In this document: positions 18,206-26,705 of the stretch, one piece after another | Position numbering within the stretch: position 1 is the stretch's first letter | Layout: every line of letters begins with the position of its first letter | Assembly: GCF_002920635.1 (NCBI RefSeq) | Contig: NZ_PQSR01000054.1 | Location: 1-51,969 of the forward strand | Reading direction: 5' to 3' | Source of the DNA: Streptomyces sp. Ru72 | GTDB lineage: Bacteria > Actinomycetota > Actinomycetes > Streptomycetales > Streptomycetaceae | Length of the DNA stretch: 51,969 bases | The notes under the pieces: generated by a model | What the model was told of the DNA's origin: nothing | Database searches by the model: none | What the model saw: the letters and a program-made list of their open reading frames with translations, nothing else | Made by a program: the position numbers and the translations under genes

Positions 18206-19440
18206 TGGGAGCCTCCCGTGCGCGGCACCACCGGGGCGGCGACCAGGTTCTGGACGTAGGAGTCGAACCAGCGGCCGTTGCCGAGGGTGTTGGTGAACAG
18301 CCGGACATAGGGCGCGAGCAGGCTGACGCTGCGGTCCAGGCTCGCCTGGTTGCGCTCCAGCATCCGGACGAACGTGTTGAGGTTCCGCAGCGCGGGGCCG
18401 ATCTCCTTCTGGTTGTCGTCCACCAGGCCCGACAGCTCGATGCCCAGCGCCGCCGAAGTCTTGAGCAGCGTGTGGATCGCCTCGCGCCGCTCGCTGATCT
18501 CCTGGAAGAGCTTGTCGCCGTCCTTCACCAGGGCGGAGAAGTCCTTCGTGTGCTCGGCCAGCACCCCGGTGACCCCGTTCGCGTGCTTGAGGAGGTCGCC
18601 CAGGGCCTGGTCGCGCGAGGCGATCGTCCGGGAGATCCGGGACAGTCCCTGGATGGAGGCCTTCACCTCGGCAGGCGAGTCCTGGAAGGTGGTGGAGATG
18701 GTGTCCATGGCCTTCGCCAGCCGCTGGGTGTCCACCTTCTCCGTCGTGGTGGTCAGATCGCTGAACGCCTGCACGACGTCGTACGCCGACACCGTCCGCC
18801 CGATCGGGATCTCGCCGCCCGGCTTCAGCCGGCCGGGACCCTTCGGGTACAGCGCCAGGTACTTGGCGCCCAGGATCGTCTTCACCCGGATCGCGGCGGT
18901 CGTCGCGGTGCCCATCGCCGGGTCGCCCTTGATCTTGAACGTCACCTTCACGTGGTCGCCGTCGAGGTCGACGGCCTCGACCTTGCCGACCTTGACTCCG
19001 GCGATCCGCACCTCGTCGCCCGGCTTGAGTCCGCCCGCCTCGGAGAAGGCCGCGTCGTACGTCTCGCCGTCGCCGATCAGCGGCAGGCTGTCGGCGTTGA
19101 ACGCGGCGACGGTCAGCAGGGCGAGGGTCAGGAGGCCCACGGCACCGACCACGACGGGATTGCGCTCGCGGAACGGCTTCAGCCGTGGCCGGCGCAGCCG
19201 GATCGCGGGCAGCTTCGGCGGCAGGACGTGCACCTTCACCAAGGGCTCCGGGCCCCGGGTCCGGCGAGGCAGAGGGTTGCCGATAGGCAGTTTCGGCGGG
19301 AGAACCCGCACCTTCACCAAAGGCTCCGGACGGCTCGTCCTGCGGGGCAGGCGGACCGTCGGCAGCTTCGGGGGCAGGACCCGCACCTTCACCAGGGGCT
19401 CGCGGCGCCGGGTCCTGCGGGGCGTGACGGGCGTCCTCAT
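18202..19440 (-). CDS. MCE family protein (MceC-like) with a triple-repeat N-terminal extension
   Basis: A 412-residue MCE subunit. The MCE domain (YDAAFSEAGGLKPGDEVRIAGVKVGKVEAV to GAKYLALYP) begins only after residue 120. Ahead of the single membrane helix (VVVGAVGLLTLALLTVAAF), a basic, proline-rich cytoplasmic extension holds three near-identical units of 25-26 residues, each with EPLVKVxVLPPKLP (residues about 7-82). MCE proteins normally have only a short cytoplasmic start, so the extension is unusual. The ATG at 19440 overlaps the MceB stop by four bases. Confidence 0.9.
   Translation of the reverse strand: MRTPVTPRRTRRREPLVKVRVLPPKLPTVRLPRRTSRPEPLVKVRVLPPKLPIGNPLPRRTRGPEPLVKVHVLPPKLPAIRLRRPRLKPFRERNPVVVGAVGLLTLALLTVAAFNADSLPLIGDGETYDAAFSEAGGLKPGDEVRIAGVKVGKVEAVDLDGDHVKVTFKIKGDPAMGTATTAAIRVKTILGAKYLALYPKGPGRLKPGGEIPIGRTVSAYDVVQAFSDLTTTTEKVDTQRLAKAMDTISTTFQDSPAEVKASIQGLSRISRTIASRDQALGDLLKHANGVTGVLAEHTKDFSALVKDGDKLFQEISERREAIHTLLKTSAALGIELSGLVDDNQKEIGPALRNLNTFVRMLERNQASLDRSVSLLAPYVRLFTNTLGNGRWFDSYVQNLVAAPVVPRTGGSQ
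19195..19422 (-). repeat. three in-frame ~76-bp tandem repeats in the MceC-like gene
   Basis: Units of 75, 78 and 75 bp encode PRRT-x3-EPLVKV(R/H)VLPPKLP-x3-L. The nucleotide copies are also clearly related (each contains a CACCTTCACCA-type block on the plus strand). Confidence 0.85.
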
Positions 19441-20474
19441 GAGCCGCACCTCGCCTGCGCCACATGGAAGTCGGGGCTGATGACCTGCTTCGTCCTCGGC
19501 AGCACGATCCGGCCGTCGAAGTCGCACAGGTAGAAGTTGAACCATGAGCCGTACGACGCCGTCCCCGTCAGCGCGTTCAGCTTGTTCGGCAGCCGCTGCA
19601 GCACACCCTCCACGGTCTTCTCGTTCCTGTTCAGCGTTCCGGTGAGCCGGTTCAGCCCGTCGATGTCGTCCTTCAGCGGGGGACGTGCGTCCCGCAGCAG
19701 CCCGGAGGTGGCCTCGGTCAGGTCGCCGATGCTCACCAGGGAGTCCCCGATCGGCTTGCGGTCGGCGGACAGCCCGGAGATCACCCGCCGCAGCTGGGTG
19801 ATCAGCGCGGAGAAGCGCGCGCCGCGCCGGTCGAGCGTGTCCAGCACCGTGTTGAGGTTGTCGATCACCGAGCCGATCAGCTGGTCCCGGTCGGCGAGTG
19901 TCGTGGTGAGCGATGCGGTGTGCGCGAGCAGGCTGTTGACGGTGGAGCCCTCGCCCTGCAGGGTCTGGATGATCTCGGTGGCGAGCTGGTTGACGTCGTT
20001 CGGGCTCAGCGCGGCGAACAGCGGCTTGAAGCCGTTCAGCAGCGCGTTCAGGTCCAGCGCCGGCTGGGTCCGCGACAGCGGGATGGTGCCGCCGGGCCGC
20101 AGCCGGGTGCCGTCGCCCGCGCCCTCGGTCAGCGCGACGTACCGCTGCCCGACCAGGTTGCGGTAGCGGAGGACCGCGTGGGTGCTGGTGAGCAGCGGCC
20201 GGTCCGCCTCCACGCTGAAGGTGACCTCCGCCAGCGTCCGGTCCTTGATCCGGATGCCCTCCACCTGACCGACCCGCACCCCGGCCACCCGGATGTCGTC
20301 GCCGTTCTCCAGGCCCGTGACGTCGCTGAACACCGCGTGGTAGGTGTCCTTGGGGGTGAAGGAGACATTGACGATGGTGGCCGCGAGCAGGGCCGTCGCC
20401 GCGATCGTCACCAGCGCGAACAGGCCGAACTTGATCAGCGGTGCCGCGGTCTGCCGGGCGCCTTTCGTCCTCAT
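19437..20474 (-). CDS. MCE family protein (MceB-like)
   Basis: A 345-residue MCE subunit with an N-terminal anchor (LIKFGLFALVTIAATALLAATI), the MCE domain (YHAVFSDVTGLENGDDIRVAGVRVGQVEGI to GQRYVALTEG), helices and a C-terminal YGSWFNFYLCDFDGRI typical of MceB proteins. The ATG at 20474 overlaps the MceA stop by four bases. Confidence 0.9.
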   Translation of the reverse strand: MRTKGARQTAAPLIKFGLFALVTIAATALLAATIVNVSFTPKDTYHAVFSDVTGLENGDDIRVAGVRVGQVEGIRIKDRTLAEVTFSVEADRPLLTSTHAVLRYRNLVGQRYVALTEGAGDGTRLRPGGTIPLSRTQPALDLNALLNGFKPLFAALSPNDVNQLATEIIQTLQGEGSTVNSLLAHTASLTTTLADRDQLIGSVIDNLNTVLDTLDRRGARFSALITQLRRVISGLSADRKPIGDSLVSIGDLTEATSGLLRDARPPLKDDIDGLNRLTGTLNRNEKTVEGVLQRLPNKLNALTGTASYGSWFNFYLCDFDGRIVLPRTKQVISPDFHVAQARCGS

Positions 20475-21721
20475 GCGACGCTCACCGCCGTTCCGCGGGC
20501 CAGTGGCCCGAACAGCAGGGTCGCGACGGGCGGCACCTGGTCGGCGGGCACGCCCATGACGGGAGCCACGAGCGAGCCGACGGCCCGCTGTTCGGCCCGG
20601 GTGGCGGACACGTCGACACCTCCGGGAAGAGCGCCGCCGTCCGAAGCGCCGGACGACGTACCGTCGTTGAGCTTGGGTTTCGGTCCGGGCACCGGCGGGT
20701 GGGGCAGTCCCCGGCAGTCGGGTCCCGACCGGTCCGCGTAGCGCGGCTCCTCGCCGGGCCGGTACGCGCCCTGCGGACGCACGACCTCGAGGGTGATCCG
20801 CATCTCGCCGCCCCGGAACGCGTCCTCGGACGCCTGCTCCTGGTGGACCAGGCCCTGCAGCAGGCACGGGTACTCGGGGGAGTAGCGGGCGAACAGCTCC
20901 AGCGTGGGGCGGGACACCCGGCCGAGGGTGATCAGCCGGTCGCCGTTCTCGTCGAAGAAGTCCCGCCCGGTCTCGGCGACGGTCGCGGTGGTGCGGAGCG
21001 CGGCGGCCAGTTCGTCCTTCTTCTCGACGAGGGTACGGCTGGTGGTGACGGTGTTGCGCAGGATCGCCATCAGGTCGGGTGCCGCGTCCCCGTACACCTG
21101 GGCGACGTCGGCGAAGCGCGAGATGTCCTCCCGCAGGGACGGCAGATGCGGGTTCAGGCGGCGCAGATACGCCTCCACCCGGGTCAGGTTGTCGCCGATC
21201 CGGTCGCCGCGGCCCTCCAGCGCTGTGGCGAACGCCGAGAGCGTGGCATTGAGCTCGCCGGGCTGGACCGTGCGCAGCAGCGGCAGCAGGTCGTTCATCA
21301 GCCGCTGCAGCTCGATGCCGGTCTTCGTGCGGTCCTGGGCGATGACGTCCCCGGCGCGGATGGGCCTGGCGGTGGAGCCGGCGGGCGGCACCAGGTCGAC
21401 GTACTTCTCGCCGAACAGCGTCTTGGGCAGCAGCCGGGCATGCACGTCCGACGGGATGAACGTGACGTACTGCGGCTTGAGGGCGAGGTCGAGCGTCGCC
21501 TTCGTGCCGTCCGCGTGCACCGCGCGCACCTCGCCCACCAGCAGCCCGCGCAGCTTGACGTCGGCGCGCGGCTCCAGCTGGTTGCCGAGGCTGTCGGCCT
21601 GGAGCGTCACGCGCACCACGGAGGTGAACGCCTGCTGGTAGACCGCCACCGCGAGCGACAGCAGCAGCGCCAGCACGGCGATGAACGCGACGCCGTACAA
21701 ACGAAGTCTCCACACTCTCAC
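20471..21721 (-). CDS. MCE family protein (MceA-like)
   Basis: A 416-residue MCE subunit, first of the six. It has an anchor helix (VAFIAVLALLLSLAVAVYQQAF), the MCE domain (VRVTLQADSLGNQLEPRADVKLRGLLVGEVRAV to GEKYVDLVPP), helices, and a conserved YSPEYPCLLQGL. The tail (GVPADQVPPVATLLFGPLARGTAVSV) is typical of actinobacterial MceA. It starts at GTG 21721, 4 bp after the upstream permease gene. Confidence 0.9.
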   Translation of the reverse strand: MRVWRLRLYGVAFIAVLALLLSLAVAVYQQAFTSVVRVTLQADSLGNQLEPRADVKLRGLLVGEVRAVHADGTKATLDLALKPQYVTFIPSDVHARLLPKTLFGEKYVDLVPPAGSTARPIRAGDVIAQDRTKTGIELQRLMNDLLPLLRTVQPGELNATLSAFATALEGRGDRIGDNLTRVEAYLRRLNPHLPSLREDISRFADVAQVYGDAAPDLMAILRNTVTTSRTLVEKKDELAAALRTTATVAETGRDFFDENGDRLITLGRVSRPTLELFARYSPEYPCLLQGLVHQEQASEDAFRGGEMRITLEVVRPQGAYRPGEEPRYADRSGPDCRGLPHPPVPGPKPKLNDGTSSGASDGGALPGGVDVSATRAEQRAVGSLVAPVMGVPADQVPPVATLLFGPLARGTAVSVA

Positions 21722-21725
21722 CGGC

Positions 21726-22559
21726 TCACCCCGCGATCCGTACGGTCGTGTTGGCGCCCCAGATCGCGAGGCTCAGGAAGAAGTCCAGGACGTTGATCGC
21801 CACGATGGACGTGCGCACCGCCCGGCCCACCGCGACACCGACTCCCGCCGGGCCGCCGCTCGCGTGGTAGCCGTAGTAGCAGTGCACCAGGATGATCAGC
21901 ACCGCGAACACGATCACCTTGCCGAAGGACCACAGCACGTCGACGGGCGGCAGGTACTGGTGGAAGTAGTGGTCGTAGGTGCCCGTCGACTGCCCGTAGT
22001 AGCCGGTCGTGATGGTGCGGGCGGCCAGGTACGACGACAGCAGCCCGATCACGTACAGCGGGATCACCGCGACGAACCCGGCGATCATCCGCGTCGTCAC
22101 CAGGAACGGCAGCGAGGGCACGCCCATCACCTCCAGCGCGTCGGTCTCCTCGCTGATCCGCATCGCGCCGAGCTGCGCCGTGAAGCCGGCGCCGACCGTG
22201 GCGGACAGGGCGAGCCCGGCCACCAGCGGCGCGATCTCGCGGGTGTTGAAGTACGCCGACAGGAACGCCACGAAGTTGGAGGTGCCGAGCTGGTTGAGGG
22301 CGGCATAGCCCTGCAGGCCGACCTCGGTGCCGGTGAAGAACGACATGAAGGCGATCACGCCGACCGTGCCGCCGACGACGGCGAGCGCGCCCCGGCCGAA
22401 GCTGACCTCGGCGAGCAGCCGCAGGATCTCCTTCTTGTAGCGGCGCAGGGTGCGGCCCGTCCACGCCAGTGAACGGCCGTAGAAGGAGAGCTGGGCGCCC
22501 AGGTCCTCCAGGGAGCGCAGGGGCCGTTCGAGGAGCCGCAGGGGTCGTGGAGGTCGCAT
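21726..22559 (-). CDS. MlaE/YrbE family ABC transporter permease (second)
   Basis: A 277-residue integral membrane protein of the MlaE family, with about five to six hydrophobic segments and the family hallmarks TVGAGFTAQLGAMRISEETDALEVMGV and YYGYHASGGPAGVGVAVGRAV. It pairs with the preceding permease and the MlaF ATPase to move lipids across the membrane. It starts at ATG 22559, 3 bp after the first permease gene. Confidence 0.92.
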   Translation of the reverse strand: MRPPRPLRLLERPLRSLEDLGAQLSFYGRSLAWTGRTLRRYKKEILRLLAEVSFGRGALAVVGGTVGVIAFMSFFTGTEVGLQGYAALNQLGTSNFVAFLSAYFNTREIAPLVAGLALSATVGAGFTAQLGAMRISEETDALEVMGVPSLPFLVTTRMIAGFVAVIPLYVIGLLSSYLAARTITTGYYGQSTGTYDHYFHQYLPPVDVLWSFGKVIVFAVLIILVHCYYGYHASGGPAGVGVAVGRAVRTSIVAINVLDFFLSLAIWGANTTVRIAG

Positions 22560-22562
22560 CGC

Positions 22563-23333
22563 TCAACCCCTCTGCGGGACGATCTGGAAGTACACGGCGG
22601 TCATCACGAAGTTCGTCACGAACAGCAACATGAAGGTGATCACCACGGACTGGTTGACGGCGTCCCCGACGCCCTTCGGGCCGCCTTTCGCGTTGAGCCC
22701 CTTGTAGGAGGCGACGATCGCGGCGATCGCCCCGAACACCAGCGCCTTCACCTCGGCCGCCCACAGGTCGGAGAGCTGCGCGAGGGTGGTGAAGGACGCC
22801 AGGTACGCGCCCGGCGTGCCGTTCTGGAGGACGACGTTGAAGAAATAGCCGCCGGCCACACCGACGACGGACACCAGGCCGTTGAGCAGGACGGCCACCA
22901 CCATGGATGCCAGCACGCGGGGGACGACGAGCCGGTGGATCGGGTCGATGCCGAGCACCTGCATCGCGTCGATCTCCTCACGGATCTTGCGCGCCCCGAG
23001 GTCCGCGCAGATCGCGGTGCCGCCGGCGCCCGCGATCAGCAGCGCGGTGACGATCGGCGACGCCTCGCGCAGCACCGCCAGCACGGAGGCGGCACCGGAG
23101 AAGGACTGCGCGCCGAGCTGCCGTGTCAGGCTGCCGATCTGCAGGGCGATGACCGCCCCGAAGGGGATCGACACGAGTGCCGTGGGCAGGATGGTGACGC
23201 TCGCGACGAACCACGCCTGCTGGATGAACTCCCGCGCCTGGAACGGCCGTCGGGGCAGGGTCCGGACGACGTCCAGTGCCAGCGCGAACAGGTTGCCCGA
23301 GTGGCGCAGTGGCGCGGTGGGGGACAGGCTCAT
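22563..23333 (-). CDS. MlaE/YrbE family ABC transporter permease (first)
   Basis: A 256-residue MlaE-family permease with AGAGGTAICADLGARKIREEIDAMQVLGIDPI and YKGLNAKGGPKGVGDAVNQSVV, the cytoplasmic elbow and C-terminal motifs of the family. The ATG at 23333 overlaps the ATPase gene stop by four bases. Confidence 0.92.
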   Translation of the reverse strand: MSLSPTAPLRHSGNLFALALDVVRTLPRRPFQAREFIQQAWFVASVTILPTALVSIPFGAVIALQIGSLTRQLGAQSFSGAASVLAVLREASPIVTALLIAGAGGTAICADLGARKIREEIDAMQVLGIDPIHRLVVPRVLASMVVAVLLNGLVSVVGVAGGYFFNVVLQNGTPGAYLASFTTLAQLSDLWAAEVKALVFGAIAAIVASYKGLNAKGGPKGVGDAVNQSVVITFMLLFVTNFVMTAVYFQIVPQRG

Positions 23334-24256
23334 GCGCCGGCGGCCTCCTTCCGGTGCAGTGCGGCCTCACGCCGGGCGATGGCCTCCCAGCGGGGCGGGC
23401 GGGTGATGCCCGGGCCGGGCAGCAGCCGGGGAGTCATCTCCTGGGGCGCGCTGTCGTCCAGATGCGCCAGCTCCTGCTCGACCTGGGCGGCGTCCTTCTC
23501 CTCCGCCATGCCGATGGGTCCCTGCATCCGGCCGTTCAGGAACTGGCGCACCACCGGCTCGTCGCTGGTCAGCAGCTTTTCGCGGGGCCCGAACATCACC
23601 AGTTCGCGGCGGAACAGCAGCCCGATGTTGTCGGGGACCTGGCGGGCCGAGGCGATGTCGTGGGTGACGATCAGGAAGGTGGCGCCGGTCTGTGCGTTGA
23701 GATCGACGATGAGCTGGTTGAGGTAGGCCACGCGCACCGGGTCGAGGCCCGAGTCCGGCTCGTCGAACAGGACGATCTCCGGATCGAGCACCAGTGCCCG
23801 AGCGAGCCCGGCCCGCTTGCGCATACCGCCGGAGATCTCGCCGGGCAGCTTTCCCTCGGCGCCGAGCAGGCCGACCATGTCCATCTTCTCCAGCACGATC
23901 CGCCGGATGTCGGACTCGGACTTGCGGGTGTGCTCACGCAGCGGGAAAGCGATGTTGTCGTACAGGTTCATCGAGCCGAACAGCGCACCGTCCTGGAACA
24001 GCACGCCGAACAGCTTCCGCACCTCGTACAGCTCGTGCTCGCGCAGCCTGGTGATGTCCCGGCCCGCGACCTTCACCGAGCCGCGCTCGGGTCTGAGCAG
24101 CCCGACGAGTGTCTTGAGGAACACGGACTTGCCCGTCCCGGAGGGGCCGAGCATCACGGAGACCTCTCCCGCGGGCAGCGTCAGCGAGACGTCCTGCCAG
24201 ATGACCTGGTGTCCGAAGGACTTGGTCAGCCCTTCCACACAGATCTCGACACCCAT
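23330..24256 (-). CDS. MlaF/MceG-type ABC transporter ATP-binding protein
   Basis: A 308-residue ATPase that powers the MCE transporter. Walker A GPSGTGKS is at residues 37-44, the Q-loop in LFQDGALFGSM, the signature in ISGGMRKRAGLARAL, Walker B IVLFDEPDSGLDP and the H-loop IVTHD. The C-terminal extension of about 60 residues is acidic and then basic, as in MceG proteins. I prefer ATG 24256 (GGTGGAG upstream) to ATG 24295. It is the first gene of the operon; in mycobacteria this ATPase is usually encoded away from the mce genes, whereas in Streptomyces it sits with them. Confidence 0.92.
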   Translation of the reverse strand: MGVEICVEGLTKSFGHQVIWQDVSLTLPAGEVSVMLGPSGTGKSVFLKTLVGLLRPERGSVKVAGRDITRLREHELYEVRKLFGVLFQDGALFGSMNLYDNIAFPLREHTRKSESDIRRIVLEKMDMVGLLGAEGKLPGEISGGMRKRAGLARALVLDPEIVLFDEPDSGLDPVRVAYLNQLIVDLNAQTGATFLIVTHDIASARQVPDNIGLLFRRELVMFGPREKLLTSDEPVVRQFLNGRMQGPIGMAEEKDAAQVEQELAHLDDSAPQEMTPRLLPGPGITRPPRWEAIARREAALHRKEAAGA

Positions 24257-24335
24257 CCGCGCTCCACCCTTCACCCACGTGAGCAGCTCCGACATCTGCT
24301 CTACGGGGAGGGGCGGGGGGTCCGTCGCGAGGAAG

Positions 24336-24349
24336 CGGAAATTTTTCCG
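24336..24349. promoter_or_regulatory. inverted repeat upstream of the mce operon
   Basis: CGGAAA and TTTCCG flank TT in an A+T-rich patch 80 bp upstream of the ATPase start and 40 bp past the sigma factor stop. GAAG/CTTC just outside extends the symmetry with a 1-nt offset. It could be an operator for the mce genes or a weak terminator for the sigma factor gene. Confidence 0.35.
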
Positions 24350-24388
24350 GACTTCTCGGCAGGGCCTGCGGCGGCGTTGCCGACGGGC

Positions 24389-25450
24389 CTACGGCAGCTT
24401 CACCGAGGGCGTGCTCGGGGTGGGCACGGGCAGTGAGGCGGACGGCAGGGAGGGAGTGCCCGTCGGTACCGGCGGGAGCGAGGGGACGGCGGACGGGACC
24501 GGCAGGTTCGGCACCGTCGGCACGCCGGGGACCCCCGGCGCCGACAACGTCGGGAGCGGGGCCGACGACACCTCCGGCAGGGACGGCACGGACAGGGGCA
24601 GCGGTGAGCCGGTGCCCGGTGTGCGGGCCGTCCTCCGGCCGGCCGGCGTCCGCGTCGCGTGCGAGGCGATGCCCGTGTGCGGCGGACCACCCTGCTCCGT
24701 GCCGCCGGTGCTGTCCGTGCGGAGCGCCGGGGCGCTGTGCGTCACCGCCGGCCGCGGGACCGGGGCCTGAGTGGCGCCCCCGCCTCCGCCCAGCGTCTGC
24801 GGCAGGACGAACCCCGCCACCACCAGCGTCGCCGCCGTCGAGGTGACCGCCACCGTCTGCGCCTTGCCGGCCCCGTGCGGCCGCCCACGCCCGAGCAGGA
24901 ACAGCACGGCGCCGAGCGTCCCGGCCAGCGAGGCGCGCAGCGTCCGCCGTGCCCGGGCCAGCAGCGACTCGACGGTCCGGTAGCTCAGGCCCATCCGCAC
25001 GGCCACCTGACCCACGTCCAGGTCCTCGGACTTCAGCCGCAGGGCCTCCGCCTGGCGCGCCGGCAACTCCCCGCTGCGCACGGCGAGCCACCGGGCCTCG
25101 GCCCGGTCGCACACCGCCTCGTCGACGGGCACCGGGCCCGGCGTGAGGAGCGTGGGGCTGCTGCGCACCTCGGCCTCCCGGTTGACCTGCCGGTACCGGT
25201 CCACGCACAGTCGCATCGTCACCGTGGTCAGCCAGGCGCCGAGGCGCTCGTCGTCGAGATCCGGGCGCTCCGCCGCGCGCAGCATCGCCTCGTGCACCGC
25301 GTCCTCGGCGTCCTCCAGGCTCATCGACCGGCGCCGGGCCACCTTGAGCAGGTGCTCCCGGTGGCTCCACATGCGCTTCCAGCGGTCCTGGGCAGCCTGT
25401 GTCTCCGCGTCCCCGGCCTCCCCTGTCTCAGCAGGCATGTCCGTCGCCAT
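24389..25450 (-). CDS. ECF-type sigma factor with C-terminal membrane segments and Pro-rich tail
   Basis: A 353-residue protein. Residues about 25-95 match sigma-70 region 2 (DAEDAVHEAMLRAAERP, AWLTTVTMRLCVDRYR) and about 125-172 match region 4 (LPARQAEALRLKSEDLDVGQVAVRMGLSYRTVESLLARARRTL). Two hydrophobic stretches follow (about 177-188 and 199-219), then a 130-residue Pro/Ser/Thr-rich tail that would lie outside the cell. The tail could make it self-regulated or membrane-tethered; I see no separate anti-sigma gene. The start at ATG 25450 has AAGGGG upstream. It lies 16 bp after the lytic transglycosylase gene, probably in one operon with it. Confidence 0.82.
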   Translation of the reverse strand: MATDMPAETGEAGDAETQAAQDRWKRMWSHREHLLKVARRRSMSLEDAEDAVHEAMLRAAERPDLDDERLGAWLTTVTMRLCVDRYRQVNREAEVRSSPTLLTPGPVPVDEAVCDRAEARWLAVRSGELPARQAEALRLKSEDLDVGQVAVRMGLSYRTVESLLARARRTLRASLAGTLGAVLFLLGRGRPHGAGKAQTVAVTSTAATLVVAGFVLPQTLGGGGGATQAPVPRPAVTHSAPALRTDSTGGTEQGGPPHTGIASHATRTPAGRRTARTPGTGSPLPLSVPSLPEVSSAPLPTLSAPGVPGVPTVPNLPVPSAVPSLPPVPTGTPSLPSASLPVPTPSTPSVKLP

Positions 25451-25466
25451 GAGGGCCCCTTCGCGC

Positions 25467-26612
25467 TCACCCGCCGGTCCTGTGCACCCGGCGGGTGGCG
25501 ACATTACCGCCCAGTATCCGCGGTTGGGGAGGGGTGGAGCCCATCGTGTCCGCACCGTTGCTGGTCAGCGGGCCACCACTCGGCAGCACCCCGGTGCCGG
25601 GCAGCCCGATGCTCGGGGTGGGCACGGGCAGCGAGGGCGGCGCGTCCGTCTGCCGCGGCACCCCGGCCGTACGCGTCGGGGACGGGGTGGGGGAGGGCTC
25701 GGAGACGGTGGCCGACGGGGACGGTGCCGCGCCCGGGCGGTGCTCCGACGGCTTCGGCGAGGGGTGCGCCGTGCTGCCCCGCCGGGGCGGCTTCGGTCCC
25801 TGCGACGCCGCGGCGCCCCCGGCCAGGTCCGGCACCACGCGGTGCCCCGCCAGGAAGTACGCGTACCAGGCCCTGACCGTCCGCAGATACTCCTGGGAGG
25901 CGTTGTAGCCGAGGATCGCCCGGTCCAGTTGCGCGGGATCCGACAGGTCCCGGCCGCCCGCGCACAGGTAGCGGCCCGCGGCGAGCGCCGCGTCGAAGAC
26001 GTTGTCCGGGTCCTCGCGTCCGTCGCCGTTGCCGTCCGCGCCCCACCGGGCCCAGGTGGAGGGGATGAACTGCATCGGCCCGACCGCGCGGTCGTACACC
26101 GGGTCCCCGTCGTAGGCACCCCCGTCGGTGTCCCGTACGACGGCGTAGGGACCCCCGGTCAGTCGAGGTCCGAGGATCGGTGTCACCGTCGTACCGTCCG
26201 CCCGCACCCGGCCGCCCCACGCCTGCCCGGACTCCACCTGACCGATCGCGGCCAGCAACTGCCAGCGCAGACGGCATCCGGGCGCGGTACGCGCCAGCTC
26301 CGCCTCTGCGTGCCGGTAGGCGGCGAACACCGTGGCGGGCAACGCCCCGGCGCCGCTCGCCGCCGATCGCCCGTCCTTCTGCGGCTTCCCGGTGCGCAGC
26401 GGTGGCAGCTGGGTGCGGTACGGGGTGTCGCCGGACACGCTCGGCCCGTGCTCGGCGGGTGCGTCCGGCCGCGCGGGCTCGGAGGCCCGTGCCGCCACCG
26501 CGCCCGGCGCCTGCGAAGCGGTGAGCGCCGCCATGGCCGCCGCCGCGACCGCCGTCCCCCTGACCCCCCTGAACGCACCCCCGAACGCATGCCTGAACAC
26601 TCGCCCTGCCAC
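25467..26612 (-). CDS. secreted lytic transglycosylase
   Basis: A 381-residue exported murein lytic transglycosylase. A signal-like N-terminus (TAVAAAAMAALTASQAPGAVA) is followed by the transglycosylase domain, with catalytic E127 in AAIGQVESGQ and the family motif AVGPMQFIPSTWARWGADGNGDGREDPDNVFDAALAAGRYLC. It then has a long Pro/Ser/Thr-rich tail containing SLPVPTPS, a motif it shares with the downstream sigma factor. The GTG at 26612 follows GGGGAG with 6 nt spacing; the longer frame lacks a good start. It probably remodels peptidoglycan outside the membrane. Confidence 0.87.
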   Translation of the reverse strand: MAGRVFRHAFGGAFRGVRGTAVAAAAMAALTASQAPGAVAARASEPARPDAPAEHGPSVSGDTPYRTQLPPLRTGKPQKDGRSAASGAGALPATVFAAYRHAEAELARTAPGCRLRWQLLAAIGQVESGQAWGGRVRADGTTVTPILGPRLTGGPYAVVRDTDGGAYDGDPVYDRAVGPMQFIPSTWARWGADGNGDGREDPDNVFDAALAAGRYLCAGGRDLSDPAQLDRAILGYNASQEYLRTVRAWYAYFLAGHRVVPDLAGGAAASQGPKPPRRGSTAHPSPKPSEHRPGAAPSPSATVSEPSPTPSPTRTAGVPRQTDAPPSLPVPTPSIGLPGTGVLPSGGPLTSNGADTMGSTPPQPRILGGNVATRRVHRTGG

Positions 26613-26705
26613 GGAGCACTCCCCTCCCTGTACGGATCCCTTCCTCTGCTCTACGCGGCAGGGAGGCGCGTCCGTCGCGGGAGGCGGGGCGGGCACCCGG
26701 CACCG

